In this document: positions 45,268 through 54,412 of the stretch, piece by piece
Layout: every line of letters begins with the position of its first letter
How positions within the stretch are numbered: the first letter of the stretch is position 1
Source of the DNA: Anabaenopsis elenkinii CCIBt3563
GTDB lineage: Bacteria > Cyanobacteriota > Cyanobacteriia > Cyanobacteriales > Nostocaceae
Length of the DNA stretch: 64,000 nucleotides
Direction of reading: 5' to 3'
Assembly: GCF_015245355.1 (NCBI RefSeq)
Contig: NZ_CP063311.1
Location: forward strand, 223,911-287,910
The notes under the pieces: model-generated
Seen by the model: only the letters and a program-made list of their open reading frames with translations
What the model was told of the DNA's origin: nothing
Databases searched by the model: none
Position numbers and translations under genes: made by a program

Positions 45268-46536
45268 ATGGCGCTCACACAGCTACATCAGAAAATTTCC
45301 CCTCAACAAACACCGCCAGATCATCAGGGATATGACTATGATTTGGTCATTGTTGGCGGTGGAATTATTGGTTTAACCCTAGCCGCGGCCTTAAAAGACT
45401 CTGGCTTAAGTATTCTGCTCATTGAAGCCAAAGTTGCATCAGCAGCAGTGGCCAAAGGACAAGCTTATGCACTTCATATGCTTTCGGCTCTCATTTACCA
45501 GGGAATTGGAGTCTGGGAGCAGATATATCCTAAAATTACTAAATATTGCCAAGTCCGCCTTTCTGATGCCGATCATCCAGATGTGGTAGAATTTATCACC
45601 GATGATTTAGGTACATCAGAGTTGGGTTATGTGGCCGAACACCAAGCTCTGTTAGAGCCTTTACAGGAATTTGTCCAAAATTGTCAGAATGTCACTTATT
45701 TATGTCCGGCTGAAGTAGTCAAAACGGAATATCAGCAGGACATTGCAGCTATAGATGTCAAAATTGCTGACCAAATTCAGACAGTCCGCAGTAAATTAAT
45801 TGTAGCTGCTGATGGTTCGCGATCGCGTATCCGCGAAGCGGCGGGAATTAAAACTTCTGGCTGGAAATATTGGCAGTCCTGTATTGTAGCATTTGTAAAA
45901 CCAGAGAAACACCACAATAACACTGCTTACGAACGATTTTGGCCTAGTGGACCATTTGCCATTCTACCACTACCTGGTAACCGTTGCCGTATTGTCTGGA
46001 CAGCCCCCCACGCAGAAGCAGAGGCTTTATGTGCTTTAGATGACGAGCAGTTTTTGGCAGAACTCAGCCGCCGCTATGGTAATCAAATGGGTAAGCTAGA
46101 ATTACTGGGCGATCGCTTTATTTTTCGAGTCCAACTGATGCAGAGCGATCGCTATGTTCTCCCCAGATTAGCCTTAATTGGTGATGCCGCACACAATTGT
46201 CATCCCGTCGGCGGACAAGGTTTAAACTTGGGGATTCGAGATGCGGCGGCTTTAGCCCAAGTATTACAAACAGCACATCAAGGGGGTAAAGATATTGGTA
46301 ATCTCCAAGTCCTTAAAAGCTATGAACGCTGGCGCAAACCAGAAAACCTGACAATTCTAGCTTTCACTGACCTATTAGATCGAATGTTTTCTCATAACTT
46401 TTTCCCACTAGTAGTAATTCGTCGTCTAGGTTTGTGGATGATGCAGCGTATACCCATGTTAAAAGTATTTGCCCTCAAATTGATGATTGGTTTGAAAGGG
46501 CAAACCCCAGAACTAGCCAGACGGTTAAACAGATAA
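45268..46536 (+). CDS. FAD-dependent monooxygenase, UbiH/Coq6 family
   Basis: A flavoprotein hydroxylase of 422 residues. FAD-binding motifs are VIVGGGIIGLTLAAALKDSG (GxGxxG), VAADGSRSRIREAAG (DG motif) and LIGDAAHNCHPVGGQGLNLGIRDAAAL (GD motif). In cyanobacteria, which make plastoquinone rather than ubiquinone, close relatives such as Synechocystis slr1300 are proposed to act on isoprenoid quinone or aromatic substrates. The exact substrate is not fixed here. It is free-standing, with the lytic transglycosylase next on the same strand. Confidence 0.88.
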   Translation: MALTQLHQKISPQQTPPDHQGYDYDLVIVGGGIIGLTLAAALKDSGLSILLIEAKVASAAVAKGQAYALHMLSALIYQGIGVWEQIYPKITKYCQVRLSDADHPDVVEFITDDLGTSELGYVAEHQALLEPLQEFVQNCQNVTYLCPAEVVKTEYQQDIAAIDVKIADQIQTVRSKLIVAADGSRSRIREAAGIKTSGWKYWQSCIVAFVKPEKHHNNTAYERFWPSGPFAILPLPGNRCRIVWTAPHAEAEALCALDDEQFLAELSRRYGNQMGKLELLGDRFIFRVQLMQSDRYVLPRLALIGDAAHNCHPVGGQGLNLGIRDAAALAQVLQTAHQGGKDIGNLQVLKSYERWRKPENLTILAFTDLLDRMFSHNFFPLVVIRRLGLWMMQRIPMLKVFALKLMIGLKGQTPELARRLNR

Positions 46537-46758
46537 ATAACGGCGGTTGTCGCTACCTTGGCAAAACATAGCAGACGGGAATCTGTGGCCGACGCATCTG
46601 TGTGTGATCGCGTCTTCCTTACAGGAAAAGCAGCAGCATAGTATGAAGATTCTACTATGATCGAGCATGATTTGTAATACTTATAATCTACAAATAACAC
46701 CCCACTGCCAGCAATGCTAGAGTTGCAAAGACTTAAACCATAGTCTTGGGGAGTATCC

Positions 46759-48981
46759 ATGCGACATCAACTACAAAAAAAACAGATTTCTTTGATTGCT
46801 GCTGCAGCCTTATTTGCCTTCTCAGCAGGCGCAATTGTATCCGTCCCCAACGTCAGAAAATTTTGGGGAGAATGGTTCAACTCAGCCATGAATCAGTCTG
46901 AACAAATTTCTACAGCCAACCAAGTCAAATCAGCCGTATTTCCACTAGTATCAAAGTCTCCACAAGAACGGGCAGAAAAACTAGAAAAACTCGCCAATAG
47001 TTCAATTTCACCAGATAGAGAACGGGCTCGTTATCTGTTAGCTAGTGATTTAATTAATATTAGGGAAGCAGAAAAGGCCTTAAGTCTTCTAGAAGGACTA
47101 GAAAAAAGCTACCCTAGTCTTGGTCCGTATATTTTACTCAAACAGGCCCAAGCACAGGACATACTTGGTGAGAGTGGTAAGGCTTCTGATCTCAGACACA
47201 GAGTGCTGCGAGATTATCCCCAAGCAGCCGCAACAGCCAGAGCGCTGTATATGATCGCCCTACCAGAACATCATGATCGAGCGATCGCAGAGTTTCCCTC
47301 ACATCCCCTGACCTGGGAAATTATTCATAAACGTTTAAGGGAAAATCCCCAACAGCCAAATTTACGGTTAATTTTGGCACAATACGCCTTTCACCAACCG
47401 GGAATAGTAGGTGTCTTAGATGAGCTAGTAAAACAACCAGATATCAAACCCGATAGCGATAGCGTGGCAGTTGGTTCCATAAAATGGGAGATTGTTGGTA
47501 CAGCTTACTGGGAAAATAATCAATTTGAACGAGCTGGTAATGCCTATGTTAAAGCACCCCAGACACCCCGCAACCTTTACCGCGCTGCACGAGGTTTACA
47601 GATAGGAGGTAAACAACAGCAAAAGGCATTGGCGATTTATAATCAACTAGTAGAAAAATTTCCTGATGCTAGGGAAACCGGCCTAGCCCTATTACGTTTA
47701 GCTGAATTAGCTAGAAATCCTAAAGATGCTTTGCCCTATCTTGACCGAATAATTACTAATTTTCCTCAACAAGCTAGTATAGCAGTAGTAGAAAAAGCCA
47801 AAATTTACCAAGGACTAAATGATCAAAAGTCGGCTCAACAGGCGTGGGAATTGCTATTAAGTGAATACGGTAATTCTAATCAAGCCGCAGAGTATCGCTG
47901 GAACAAAGCCAAAGCGCAAGCCAAAGTCAAAGATTACTTAGGGGCTTGGCAATGGGCGCAACCAATTGTGACTGAGAACCCTAATAGTATTTTAGCTCCC
48001 AGAGCAGGCTTTTGGGTGGGCAAATGGGCCACCAGACTAGGGCAACAAGAGGAAGCTAAAGCGGCTTATGAGTATGTGTTGAGTCAATTTCCTCACTCTT
48101 ATTATGCTTGGCGTTCAGCTGTAACTCTGGGGCTGAATGTGGGTAATTTTGACAACCTCCGAGAATTGCAGCCGGAAGTAGTTGCACACCAACGACCAGT
48201 ACCCCCCGCCGGATCAGAAACTTTCAAGGAACTGTATTTACTCGGTGAAGATCGTGATGCTTGGTTCCAATGGGAAACAGAATTTACCAATAAACTACAG
48301 CCCACCGTCGCAGAACAGTTTACTGAGGGATTAATGCGCCTGGTGAGAGGGCAAAATCTGGCAGCAATTAACCTGATTTCTCGACTCGAAGATAGGGAAA
48401 CACCAGAGGAACAAGCCGAGTATCAGGCTTTGAGCCAGCAGGTAAGTTATTGGCAAGCCCGTTATCCTTTTCTCTATCGCCAGGAAATTAAAAAATGGTC
48501 GGCTAAACGAGAGTTAAATCCCCTCCTGGTAGTTGGTTTGATGCGTCAGGAATCAATGTTTGAGCCAAAAATTAGATCTGTGGTCGGTGCTACTGGTTTA
48601 ATGCAGATCATGCCGACTACAGGTGAATGGATTGCTCCCCAAATTCAGTTGGATAGCAAAACAATTAACTTAGAAGACCCCAACGAAAATATTAATCTGG
48701 GAACATGGTATTTAGACTATACCCATCGGCGGTATAATAATAACTCCATGTTAGCGATCGCCAGTTATAATGCTGGCCCTGGCAACGTCGCTAGATGGCT
48801 ACAGACCATCGGCAAAGATGATCCCGATGATTTTGTCGAAGATATTCCTTTTAATGAAACTAGAAATTACGTGCGGCAAGTATTTGGTAACTATTGGAAT
48901 TATCTGAGACTTTACAACCCTGAAATTTCCGCCAAGGTAGCAAAATATTCACAGATACACCCCAAATTGCCCCAGAGGTAA
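46759..48981 (+). CDS. Soluble lytic transglycosylase (Slt70-like)
   Basis: Cleaves the MurNAc-GlcNAc bond of peptidoglycan to give 1,6-anhydro ends. An N-terminal signal anchor lies at about residues 10-30. A long tetratricopeptide-like helical superhelix covers about 60-560 (pairs such as ARYLLASDLINIREAEKALSLLEG). A C-terminal SLT domain has catalytic Glu in VGLMRQESMFEPKIRS, then GATGLMQIMP, NINLGTWYL and AIASYNAGPGNVARWL. Length 740 is slightly longer than Escherichia coli Slt70. Likely periplasmic, in wall turnover or septal-junction remodelling. Confidence 0.94.
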   Translation: MRHQLQKKQISLIAAAALFAFSAGAIVSVPNVRKFWGEWFNSAMNQSEQISTANQVKSAVFPLVSKSPQERAEKLEKLANSSISPDRERARYLLASDLINIREAEKALSLLEGLEKSYPSLGPYILLKQAQAQDILGESGKASDLRHRVLRDYPQAAATARALYMIALPEHHDRAIAEFPSHPLTWEIIHKRLRENPQQPNLRLILAQYAFHQPGIVGVLDELVKQPDIKPDSDSVAVGSIKWEIVGTAYWENNQFERAGNAYVKAPQTPRNLYRAARGLQIGGKQQQKALAIYNQLVEKFPDARETGLALLRLAELARNPKDALPYLDRIITNFPQQASIAVVEKAKIYQGLNDQKSAQQAWELLLSEYGNSNQAAEYRWNKAKAQAKVKDYLGAWQWAQPIVTENPNSILAPRAGFWVGKWATRLGQQEEAKAAYEYVLSQFPHSYYAWRSAVTLGLNVGNFDNLRELQPEVVAHQRPVPPAGSETFKELYLLGEDRDAWFQWETEFTNKLQPTVAEQFTEGLMRLVRGQNLAAINLISRLEDRETPEEQAEYQALSQQVSYWQARYPFLYRQEIKKWSAKRELNPLLVVGLMRQESMFEPKIRSVVGATGLMQIMPTTGEWIAPQIQLDSKTINLEDPNENINLGTWYLDYTHRRYNNNSMLAIASYNAGPGNVARWLQTIGKDDPDDFVEDIPFNETRNYVRQVFGNYWNYLRLYNPEISAKVAKYSQIHPKLPQR

Positions 48982-49085
48982 TTCTGATAGCGTAGCTTGG
49001 GGTAAGCTATTGTTGGGAAAAACATAGTTTGGTCGCTGCTTCCCCGGATACAATAGTTAACAAATGTTGCCTATTGAGCTGACTA

Positions 49086-49871
49086 ATGACACCCTCACAA
49101 GATGTAACTACTCCTGATATCCAACAAGAGGAATACGGCAACTCAGAACTGGATGCTCTCAATGAGTTGCCTGATGAAGTGGAAATGTCGCTTTTCGACC
49201 ACCTAGAAGAGCTACGACAACGGATTTTTTATTCTTTAATTGGTGTTGCAGTGGGTGTTATTGGCTGTTTCATCGCCGTTAAGCCCATTGTTAAGTTACT
49301 GGAAGTCCCCGCCCAAGGGGTCAAGTTTCTCCAACTGGCTCCGGGGGAATATTTCTTTGTTTCCATCAAAGTAGCTGGTTACAGTGGCTTAGTACTTTCT
49401 AGCCCCTTTATTCTTTACCAAATTATCCAGTTTGTTCTCCCGGGACTAACTCGCCGGGAACGCCGCTTACTAGGACCTGTGGTTTTAGGTTCTAGTGTGC
49501 TGTTTGTCACAGGTTTAGTATTTGCTTATTTACTACTAATTCCTGCAGCTTTAAATTTTTTCATTAGCTACGGCGAAGATGTGGTAGATCAGCTATGGTC
49601 TATTGACAAATACTTTGAATTTGTGCTGTTACTATTATTTAGTACTGGTTTAGCATTTCAAATTCCCATTATTCAATTGTTGCTAGGTAATTTGGGAATT
49701 GTCTCCTCTCAAAAGATGATTTCTGGGTGGCGATTTGTGATCATGGGAGCAGTCGTTCTGGGTGCTGTCCTCACCCCTTCCACAGACCCCCTTACCCAAA
49801 GTCTTCTAGCCGGGGCAGTTTTAGGACTTTACTTTGGCGGTATTGGTCTAGTGAAGCTGACAGGTAAGTGA
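49086..49871 (+). CDS. tatC: Sec-independent translocase subunit TatC
   Basis: The twin-arginine signal receptor of the Tat system, used for folded proteins to the periplasm and thylakoid lumen. The family motif [21 protein letters not shown] occurs at about residue 37 after an acidic N-terminal extension. Six hydrophobic segments follow, with [20 protein letters not shown] and the conserved Glu in SYGEDVV. The C terminus contains TPSTDPLTQ. tatA/B are not adjacent. It converges on plsY with a 12-bp gap. Confidence 0.96.
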   Translation: MTPSQDVTTPDIQQEEYGNSELDALNELPDEVEMSLFDHLEELRQRIFYSLIGVAVGVIGCFIAVKPIVKLLEVPAQGVKFLQLAPGEYFFVSIKVAGYSGLVLSSPFILYQIIQFVLPGLTRRERRLLGPVVLGSSVLFVTGLVFAYLLLIPAALNFFISYGEDVVDQLWSIDKYFEFVLLLLFSTGLAFQIPIIQLLLGNLGIVSSQKMISGWRFVIMGAVVLGAVLTPSTDPLTQSLLAGAVLGLYFGGIGLVKLTGK

Positions 49872-49883
49872 TTAATTAGATAG

Positions 49884-50564
49884 CTAGCTATCAGTAGTTT
49901 TTTCTGTTGCTAGCTTTTGCCCAATTTTTGGTTCTATACCTGTTAGCAGTCGCTGAATGTTAGCACGATGCCGTAAAATTACGTAAATTCCCCCAGCAAT
50001 ACCAAACAGAATATAGGGTAGGGGTTGATGTAGAGTTAACATCAAAATCGGCACTGCGATCGCACCGGCAATGGAACTTAATGATACAATTCTGGATATA
50101 GCTATAAATACAGCAAACACTGCTGCTGTAGCTAATCCTACTTGCCAATTCATCGCCAATAAAATTCCTAAGCTGGTAGCTACAGACTTACCGCCGCAGA
50201 AGCCGAGAAAAATTGATTTACTATGTCCCAAGATAGCCAACAACCCAACTAAGGTAATCATCCAGGATTGCCAGAGTTGAATATTTACCGTTGATGGGAG
50301 AAGATTTTGAGTAGGAGCAAAAGAGAATAACCAGTAAACAAACGCGATCGCTAACACTCCCTTCAAGCAATCAACTACTAAAACCACAGCCCCTGGGCCT
50401 TTTCCCAAAGTCCGTAATACATTAGTTGCGCCCGTTGAACCCGAACCAACTTCACGAATATCAATACCTTGTAACACCTTTCCCGCAATGTAGCCTGTGG
50501 GAAAAGAACCCAACAGATAAGCTATTACCAAAGCCACACCACATAAACTGAACCAAATAGTCAT
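49884..50564 (-). CDS. plsY: Acyl-phosphate:glycerol-3-phosphate acyltransferase
   Basis: An integral membrane enzyme making lysophosphatidate from acyl phosphate, the first step of glycerolipid synthesis. Five or more hydrophobic segments are seen. The three conserved cytosolic motifs are GSGSTGATNVLRTLG, GHSKSIFLGFCGGKSVATSLG, and a C-terminal HRANIQRLLTGIEPKI. 226 residues is normal for PlsY. Confidence 0.95.
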   Translation of the reverse strand: MTIWFSLCGVALVIAYLLGSFPTGYIAGKVLQGIDIREVGSGSTGATNVLRTLGKGPGAVVLVVDCLKGVLAIAFVYWLFSFAPTQNLLPSTVNIQLWQSWMITLVGLLAILGHSKSIFLGFCGGKSVATSLGILLAMNWQVGLATAAVFAVFIAISRIVSLSSIAGAIAVPILMLTLHQPLPYILFGIAGGIYVILRHRANIQRLLTGIEPKIGQKLATEKTTDS

Positions 50565-50674
50565 AATTAAATCACAAAGAAGTATAAAGATTGAAGGCTT
50601 TTACTCGCCGAATCTAGTCGGAGTTGCGTTCATCAGGTGAAAAAGCTACGCCATCAGCGCAGCCATACACTTAC

Positions 50675-51919
50675 TTAAAAATCATCATTGTAACTTCTGA
50701 CTGCTTTAGGGTCAGGAGCAAAAGCCAACCACAAAGGAAATTGCAGCATTGCTAAACTGATTTGCTCCTCCCCATCATCAATGACAATGAAAGGTAATTG
50801 ATTAGTCTTTACCAGTCGGTCGGCTTTCTGTGCAAGAGCATCAGGGGTTTCAAACAAAACTACCCCTCGGTCAGGACCAAAATCTGGGCGACCAATTCCT
50901 AAGCAGTCTTGCAAACCGCGCCGCCATTCACCTAAACGTTCTGGGGAATTGGCTAAAACCAGAGTACGGAGGCGATCGCCATATAACCTGTGTAATATAG
51001 AAGCCACAGCTGAAGCGATGAGAATATTCTGCAAGCGGCTTCCCATGCTTCGCAAACCTCCGCGCCCCCCTTGTGTAAAGAACCAATCAGCAACTCGTTC
51101 TGCGTGAATTGGTTCAAAAGTTCGCCGTAATTGCCAAGGGGGTCCATAGTAATCTGGGTTACTACGATATTGGTCAATCAATCGGCGAATTTTATTTGTA
51201 GTCTCTTGAAACTGTTGTTGGGCAAATTGGGGTGTTTGTGGCTGTTCTTGGGTGATTTTTACCTGTGTGACTACAGGTTTTGCTGGTTCCGGTGGTGTCA
51301 GCTGCAATTGTTCTGCTGACATTGCTAAATCCTGTAAACTACCGGTGAGATAATCCTTAAAGCCTTGCACCCTAATTGCTAAATCTTGAGATGCTCCCGC
51401 AAAAGTCGTTCGCATTTCATTACGAATGCGTTCTTGGCGGCGTTCTAGTTGTTCTACAGAAATTTGCAGAGCTTGTTTGCGTTGTTCTAAATGGGCTAGT
51501 GACTCTTGTACAAGTCGTCCCAGAGAGGTTTGAGTTTGACTAAGTTGTTCCTGAAGGGTTTTGTAAGATGCTTGTAGATTAGCTATTTCCGCCTTCAAAG
51601 ATGCTGCTTGGCTTTGCAAATCAGCCACTGTGTCCTCAGGTTGAACAGACGGTGAATTATTTTGCGACTCTGGCTCTACAGGAGTTTCCGCTTGTTGTAA
51701 TACATCTTCAACAATTAAGTCTTCTGTGGACTCAACGGCAGCAGGTGTCACTTCTGTATGAGGTATGATGGGCACAAGATTTGCATTATTTGGTTGTGGA
51801 TCAGGAGATGAATTTGGCGTTTGTGTTTCCAGGAGTGACTCTGGGGGCGATTTTTCTGCTTCTATTTGTTCCAACCACTCATCCATCTTTTGTGGAGTTT
51901 GAGATTCCTCTGGGTTCAT
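50675..51919 (-). CDS. DUF3086 domain protein
   Basis: A cyanobacterium-specific protein of 414 residues. The acidic, Pro/Gln-rich N terminus (about 1-110) is probably disordered. A coiled coil covers about 110-200 (LQSQAASLKAEIANLQASYKTLQEQL region). A folded C-terminal DUF3086 domain includes YYGPPWQLRRTFEPIHAERVADWFF and PFIVIDDGEEQISLAMLQFPLWLAF. I start at ATG 51919, because the 18 upstream codons are hydrophobic and unlike the family. Function is unknown. It lies downstream of DUF3119 and MlaE genes on the same strand, suggesting a loose operon. Confidence 0.85.
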   Translation of the reverse strand: MNPEESQTPQKMDEWLEQIEAEKSPPESLLETQTPNSSPDPQPNNANLVPIIPHTEVTPAAVESTEDLIVEDVLQQAETPVEPESQNNSPSVQPEDTVADLQSQAASLKAEIANLQASYKTLQEQLSQTQTSLGRLVQESLAHLEQRKQALQISVEQLERRQERIRNEMRTTFAGASQDLAIRVQGFKDYLTGSLQDLAMSAEQLQLTPPEPAKPVVTQVKITQEQPQTPQFAQQQFQETTNKIRRLIDQYRSNPDYYGPPWQLRRTFEPIHAERVADWFFTQGGRGGLRSMGSRLQNILIASAVASILHRLYGDRLRTLVLANSPERLGEWRRGLQDCLGIGRPDFGPDRGVVLFETPDALAQKADRLVKTNQLPFIVIDDGEEQISLAMLQFPLWLAFAPDPKAVRSYNDDF

Positions 51920-52010
51920 AAACAATAATGCAAATAAATAAGTTTCAACAATATAGTCTAGATGCAAAACCACTGAGCATAAGTGATGCTCACAGGATGT
52001 AGAAACTAGC

Positions 52011-52427
52011 TCATATCCGTGGACAACGTGATTCTAGACAAGATTTCAGGGTTTTGGGGTCAAATAAAATTGGTAAAAAGTGAATGCTGTTGACTTCCTT
52101 AAAATAAAACAGGATAGGAATTCCATACCAAAATATCCGCCAGTTTTGCCATTCTTGGTAAGGAAAGCGCCGGAGTAATTTTTCGCCTCGATAGATGTCT
52201 AAATCTGTGGCGGTGAAATGTAAACGTATTGTTACAGTTTGGAATAGCAGAAATAAGCCTAACAATGCCATTACCAACCCTACCCAAACTTGCACTACCA
52301 ATAGGGGAATGGCAGCAATCAGCAAGACAACGGGTATATTATAGCTAGGCTGGAGTTCCACAGTTGATGTGGAATCAGTTGTAAATGAACTTGTCACAGT
52401 TTCCCATCCTATTTTGTGAGTAGACAT
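52011..52427 (-). CDS. DUF3119 membrane protein
   Basis: 138 residues with two adjacent hydrophobic segments at about 30-62 (VVLLIAAIPLLVVQVWVGLVMALLGLFLLF region), then a soluble PH-like part with RLHFTATDLDIYRGEKLLRRFPYQEWQNWRIFWYGIPILF in segments. This matches cyanobacterial and chloroplast DUF3119 proteins of unknown function. Next to mlaE, about 100 bp downstream of it, on the same strand. A lipid-trafficking link is only inferred from position. Confidence 0.85.
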   Translation of the reverse strand: MSTHKIGWETVTSSFTTDSTSTVELQPSYNIPVVLLIAAIPLLVVQVWVGLVMALLGLFLLFQTVTIRLHFTATDLDIYRGEKLLRRFPYQEWQNWRIFWYGIPILFYFKEVNSIHFLPILFDPKTLKSCLESRCPRI

Positions 52428-52530
52428 CTATCCTATTTTAGGGGTTCTGGGTTTGGTTAACTTGCCTGATTCACCTGCCCAGATCCCAGATGGTTCACTC
52501 ATGGAGATATGAACAGTTCCCAGACCTCTG

Positions 52531-53328
52531 TTAAAAACCTTGTAGGAATGCACTCCCGGTTCCCTGAAACATTAACCATGAGAGAAAAAAGTTACTAATA
52601 AATATAATCAGCAAGGAAGTAACAACAGCGGTTGTAGTTGATTGTCCCACGCCTTTTGCTCCTCCCTTGGTTGTTAAACCCCAGCTGCAACCAATGACGG
52701 CGATTAACAAGCCAAAGCAACAGGCCTTAATTAAGGCGCTGATGATATCCCCAATACCCACAAGGTTGCGAGCTGAGTCTAGAAATACCGTATCGGGGAT
52801 AGCATATATATTTGTGGCAACTATTAATCCCCCTAAAATCCCTGTGATTAAAGACAGCAGGGTCAAAATCGGCAGCATTAAGCAGCAAGCTAGGAGACGA
52901 GGGATAACCAGGTAATCAATGGGGTCGGTTTTTAAAATAAATAGAGCATCGATTTGCTCGGTTACCCGCATCGTCCCAATTTCGGCTGCAAAAGCAGAGC
53001 CGACTCTTCCGGCTAAAACTACGGCGGTGAGTACGGGTGATAATTCTCTTGTTAATGCTACCGCTAGGACTCCGCCAACTAAATTACCAGCGCCAAAGTT
53101 AATAAACTCCCGCGCTACCTGAATCGTAAATACTGCACCCACAAATATAGCCGTTAACAGGGCAATAAATAGGGAATCTGGACCTACAGTGGCCATTTGC
53201 TCTACAGTGTTGCGCCAATTGATTTTTCCCCTCAATAGGTGAACTATTACTTGTCCACCCAGGAAAATCGTGGCCAGCAGTCGCTGACTCCATGTCCCTA
53301 AACTGGATTTGGATTTAGTCTCACTCAA
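52531..53328 (-). CDS. mlaE: MlaE-family ABC lipid-transport permease (Ycf63-like)
   Basis: The permease of a Mla/TGD-type phospholipid transporter. The family core is NFGAGNLVGGVLAVALTRELSPVLTAVVLAGRVGSAFAAEIGTMRVTEQIDAL (segments), with five hydrophobic helices and VGIGDIISALIKACCFGLLIAVIGC. TTG 53328 (LSETKSKSS) gives 265 residues, matching the usual 260-265. An in-frame ATG at 53412 would add 28 residues encoded by the hairpin-rich element just upstream, so I reject it. No ribosome-binding site is clear before TTG, so the start is unsure. The MlaF ATPase and MlaD are not in the window. Confidence 0.88.
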   Translation of the reverse strand: MSETKSKSSLGTWSQRLLATIFLGGQVIVHLLRGKINWRNTVEQMATVGPDSLFIALLTAIFVGAVFTIQVAREFINFGAGNLVGGVLAVALTRELSPVLTAVVLAGRVGSAFAAEIGTMRVTEQIDALFILKTDPIDYLVIPRLLACCLMLPILTLLSLITGILGGLIVATNIYAIPDTVFLDSARNLVGIGDIISALIKACCFGLLIAVIGCSWGLTTKGGAKGVGQSTTTAVVTSLLIIFISNFFLSWLMFQGTGSAFLQGF

Positions 53329-53369
53329 TGTTTTTTCGCTAACTCGGTAACTGCATTCAGGATAGCGGA

Positions 53370-53516
53370 TTTGACACTCCCCACGCCTAAAGGCGGGGGA
53401 TACCAGTGTCACTGACGTTCCTTGCTTTTACTGGACTTGTGTCCAACAGATGTAGGGGGAACATCACGAAAGAGCGTTACTTCCCGGATGCCCTCCGGTT
53501 CGGTTATTGGTGATGA
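53370..53516 (-). ncRNA. Multi-hairpin element, IS200/IS605-like end or stand-alone guide-RNA scaffold
   Basis: Nested inverted repeats fill 147 bp: CATCAC/GTGATG (53462-53467, 53510-53515) enclosing CCGGA-TGCCC-TCCGG (53484-53498); GTTCC/GGAAC (53417-53421, 53458-53462) enclosing TGGAC-TTGT-GTCCA (53432-53445); CAGTGTCACTG (53404-53414); and a strong hairpin CCCC-A-CGCCT/AGGCGGGGG (53378-53399). The edge TTTGACACTCCCC is, from memory, common at ends of cyanobacterial IS200/605 elements. No transposase or IscB/TnpB ORF is attached. Read on the minus strand it leads straight into mlaE. Strand and identity are inferred. Confidence 0.55.
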
Positions 53517-53837
53517 TAAAATTACAATCTTTCCGCCCACTCTCTGGGTGAAACGTTAACTGAATTTAACACTAATCTCATAAAGTAAAGTTACTTAAAT
53601 TTATTTTTGATGCCATGATGAGGAAATAATATAGACTCAAAGGTATGTTTGACAAGTGTCATAGAGAATTTTAGACTCTTTGACGCTGACATCATCTAAT
53701 TTAAAATGTGACGTTTTTTTTAATCAAAACTTAAGATTTTTGACATATTGCCTTTTAGGGAGCGATCGCACGTATTCTGGAAGATGACATCTGAAGTTTT
53801 CAGCCATTGTTCACTCTATCAACGGAGCTTCCTATCT
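53413..53837. other. Divergent gap mlaE / small membrane protein
   Basis: The left third is the hairpin-rich element (53370-53516). From 53517 to 53837 the DNA is AT-rich with one HIP1 octamer at about 53762 and no ORF that I accept. A frame open from 53748 merely extends the next gene upstream. GGAG lies about 10 bases before ATG 53838. Confidence 0.55.
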
Positions 53838-54134
53838 ATGTCTATTTTCACCAACTTCCTCCGCTCCCTATTGCTGACTATGTTTTTTAGTTTTATGGCT
53901 CCTATGTGCTTGGTGGGCGGCCTATTATTCCTTTTGCCCGTCATCGGTTACTTTCCAGCTTTACAAGGGGCTACGGATGCCAGCACAACTCAGATGATGC
54001 ATTTTCTCTCTATCTTTGGTAGCGGTCATCCTCTTCATGGACTTGTAATTATTAGCGTGACCTGTGGTTTCGTTGGCGGACTATTTGATATCTATGCCTA
54101 CTATAGGTATCAAATCTTACGCATTGATTCTTAA
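53838..54134 (+). CDS. Small cyanobacterial membrane protein
   Basis: A 98-residue protein with two or three hydrophobic segments: about 8-40 (LLLTMFFSFMAPMCLVGGLLFLLPVIG in two parts) and about 68-88 (GLVIISVTCGFVGGLFDIYAYYRY). The intervening loop is DASTTQMMHFLSIFGSGHP. I do not recognise a function. I start at the third in-frame ATG because the earlier 30 codons are not hydrophobic or signal-like. Precedes sppA on the same strand but 280 bp away. Confidence 0.65.
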   Translation: MSIFTNFLRSLLLTMFFSFMAPMCLVGGLLFLLPVIGYFPALQGATDASTTQMMHFLSIFGSGHPLHGLVIISVTCGFVGGLFDIYAYYRYQILRIDS

Positions 54135-54412
54135 CTAACGACCGCTGTTGAGTATTAATATTGCCGAGTTTTATAATCTGTTTTAATAAAATTTAATTAA
54201 ATAAAAGAATTAAGTAAGTAGGGAATTATGCTTTAACAGTATGATTCTAAAACCCAATCATAACTTCATATTGAAATAAATATATACAAAGAATATAAAA
54301 ATTTAATTAAGATTATTACTACGTCAATGCCTGCTGATTTTTTTGGACAGAGTCAAGTAGGTCGTTTGAGCGCTAGGCATTTTATATTGAGTATATTACA
54401 GAGGTTTTTTTA

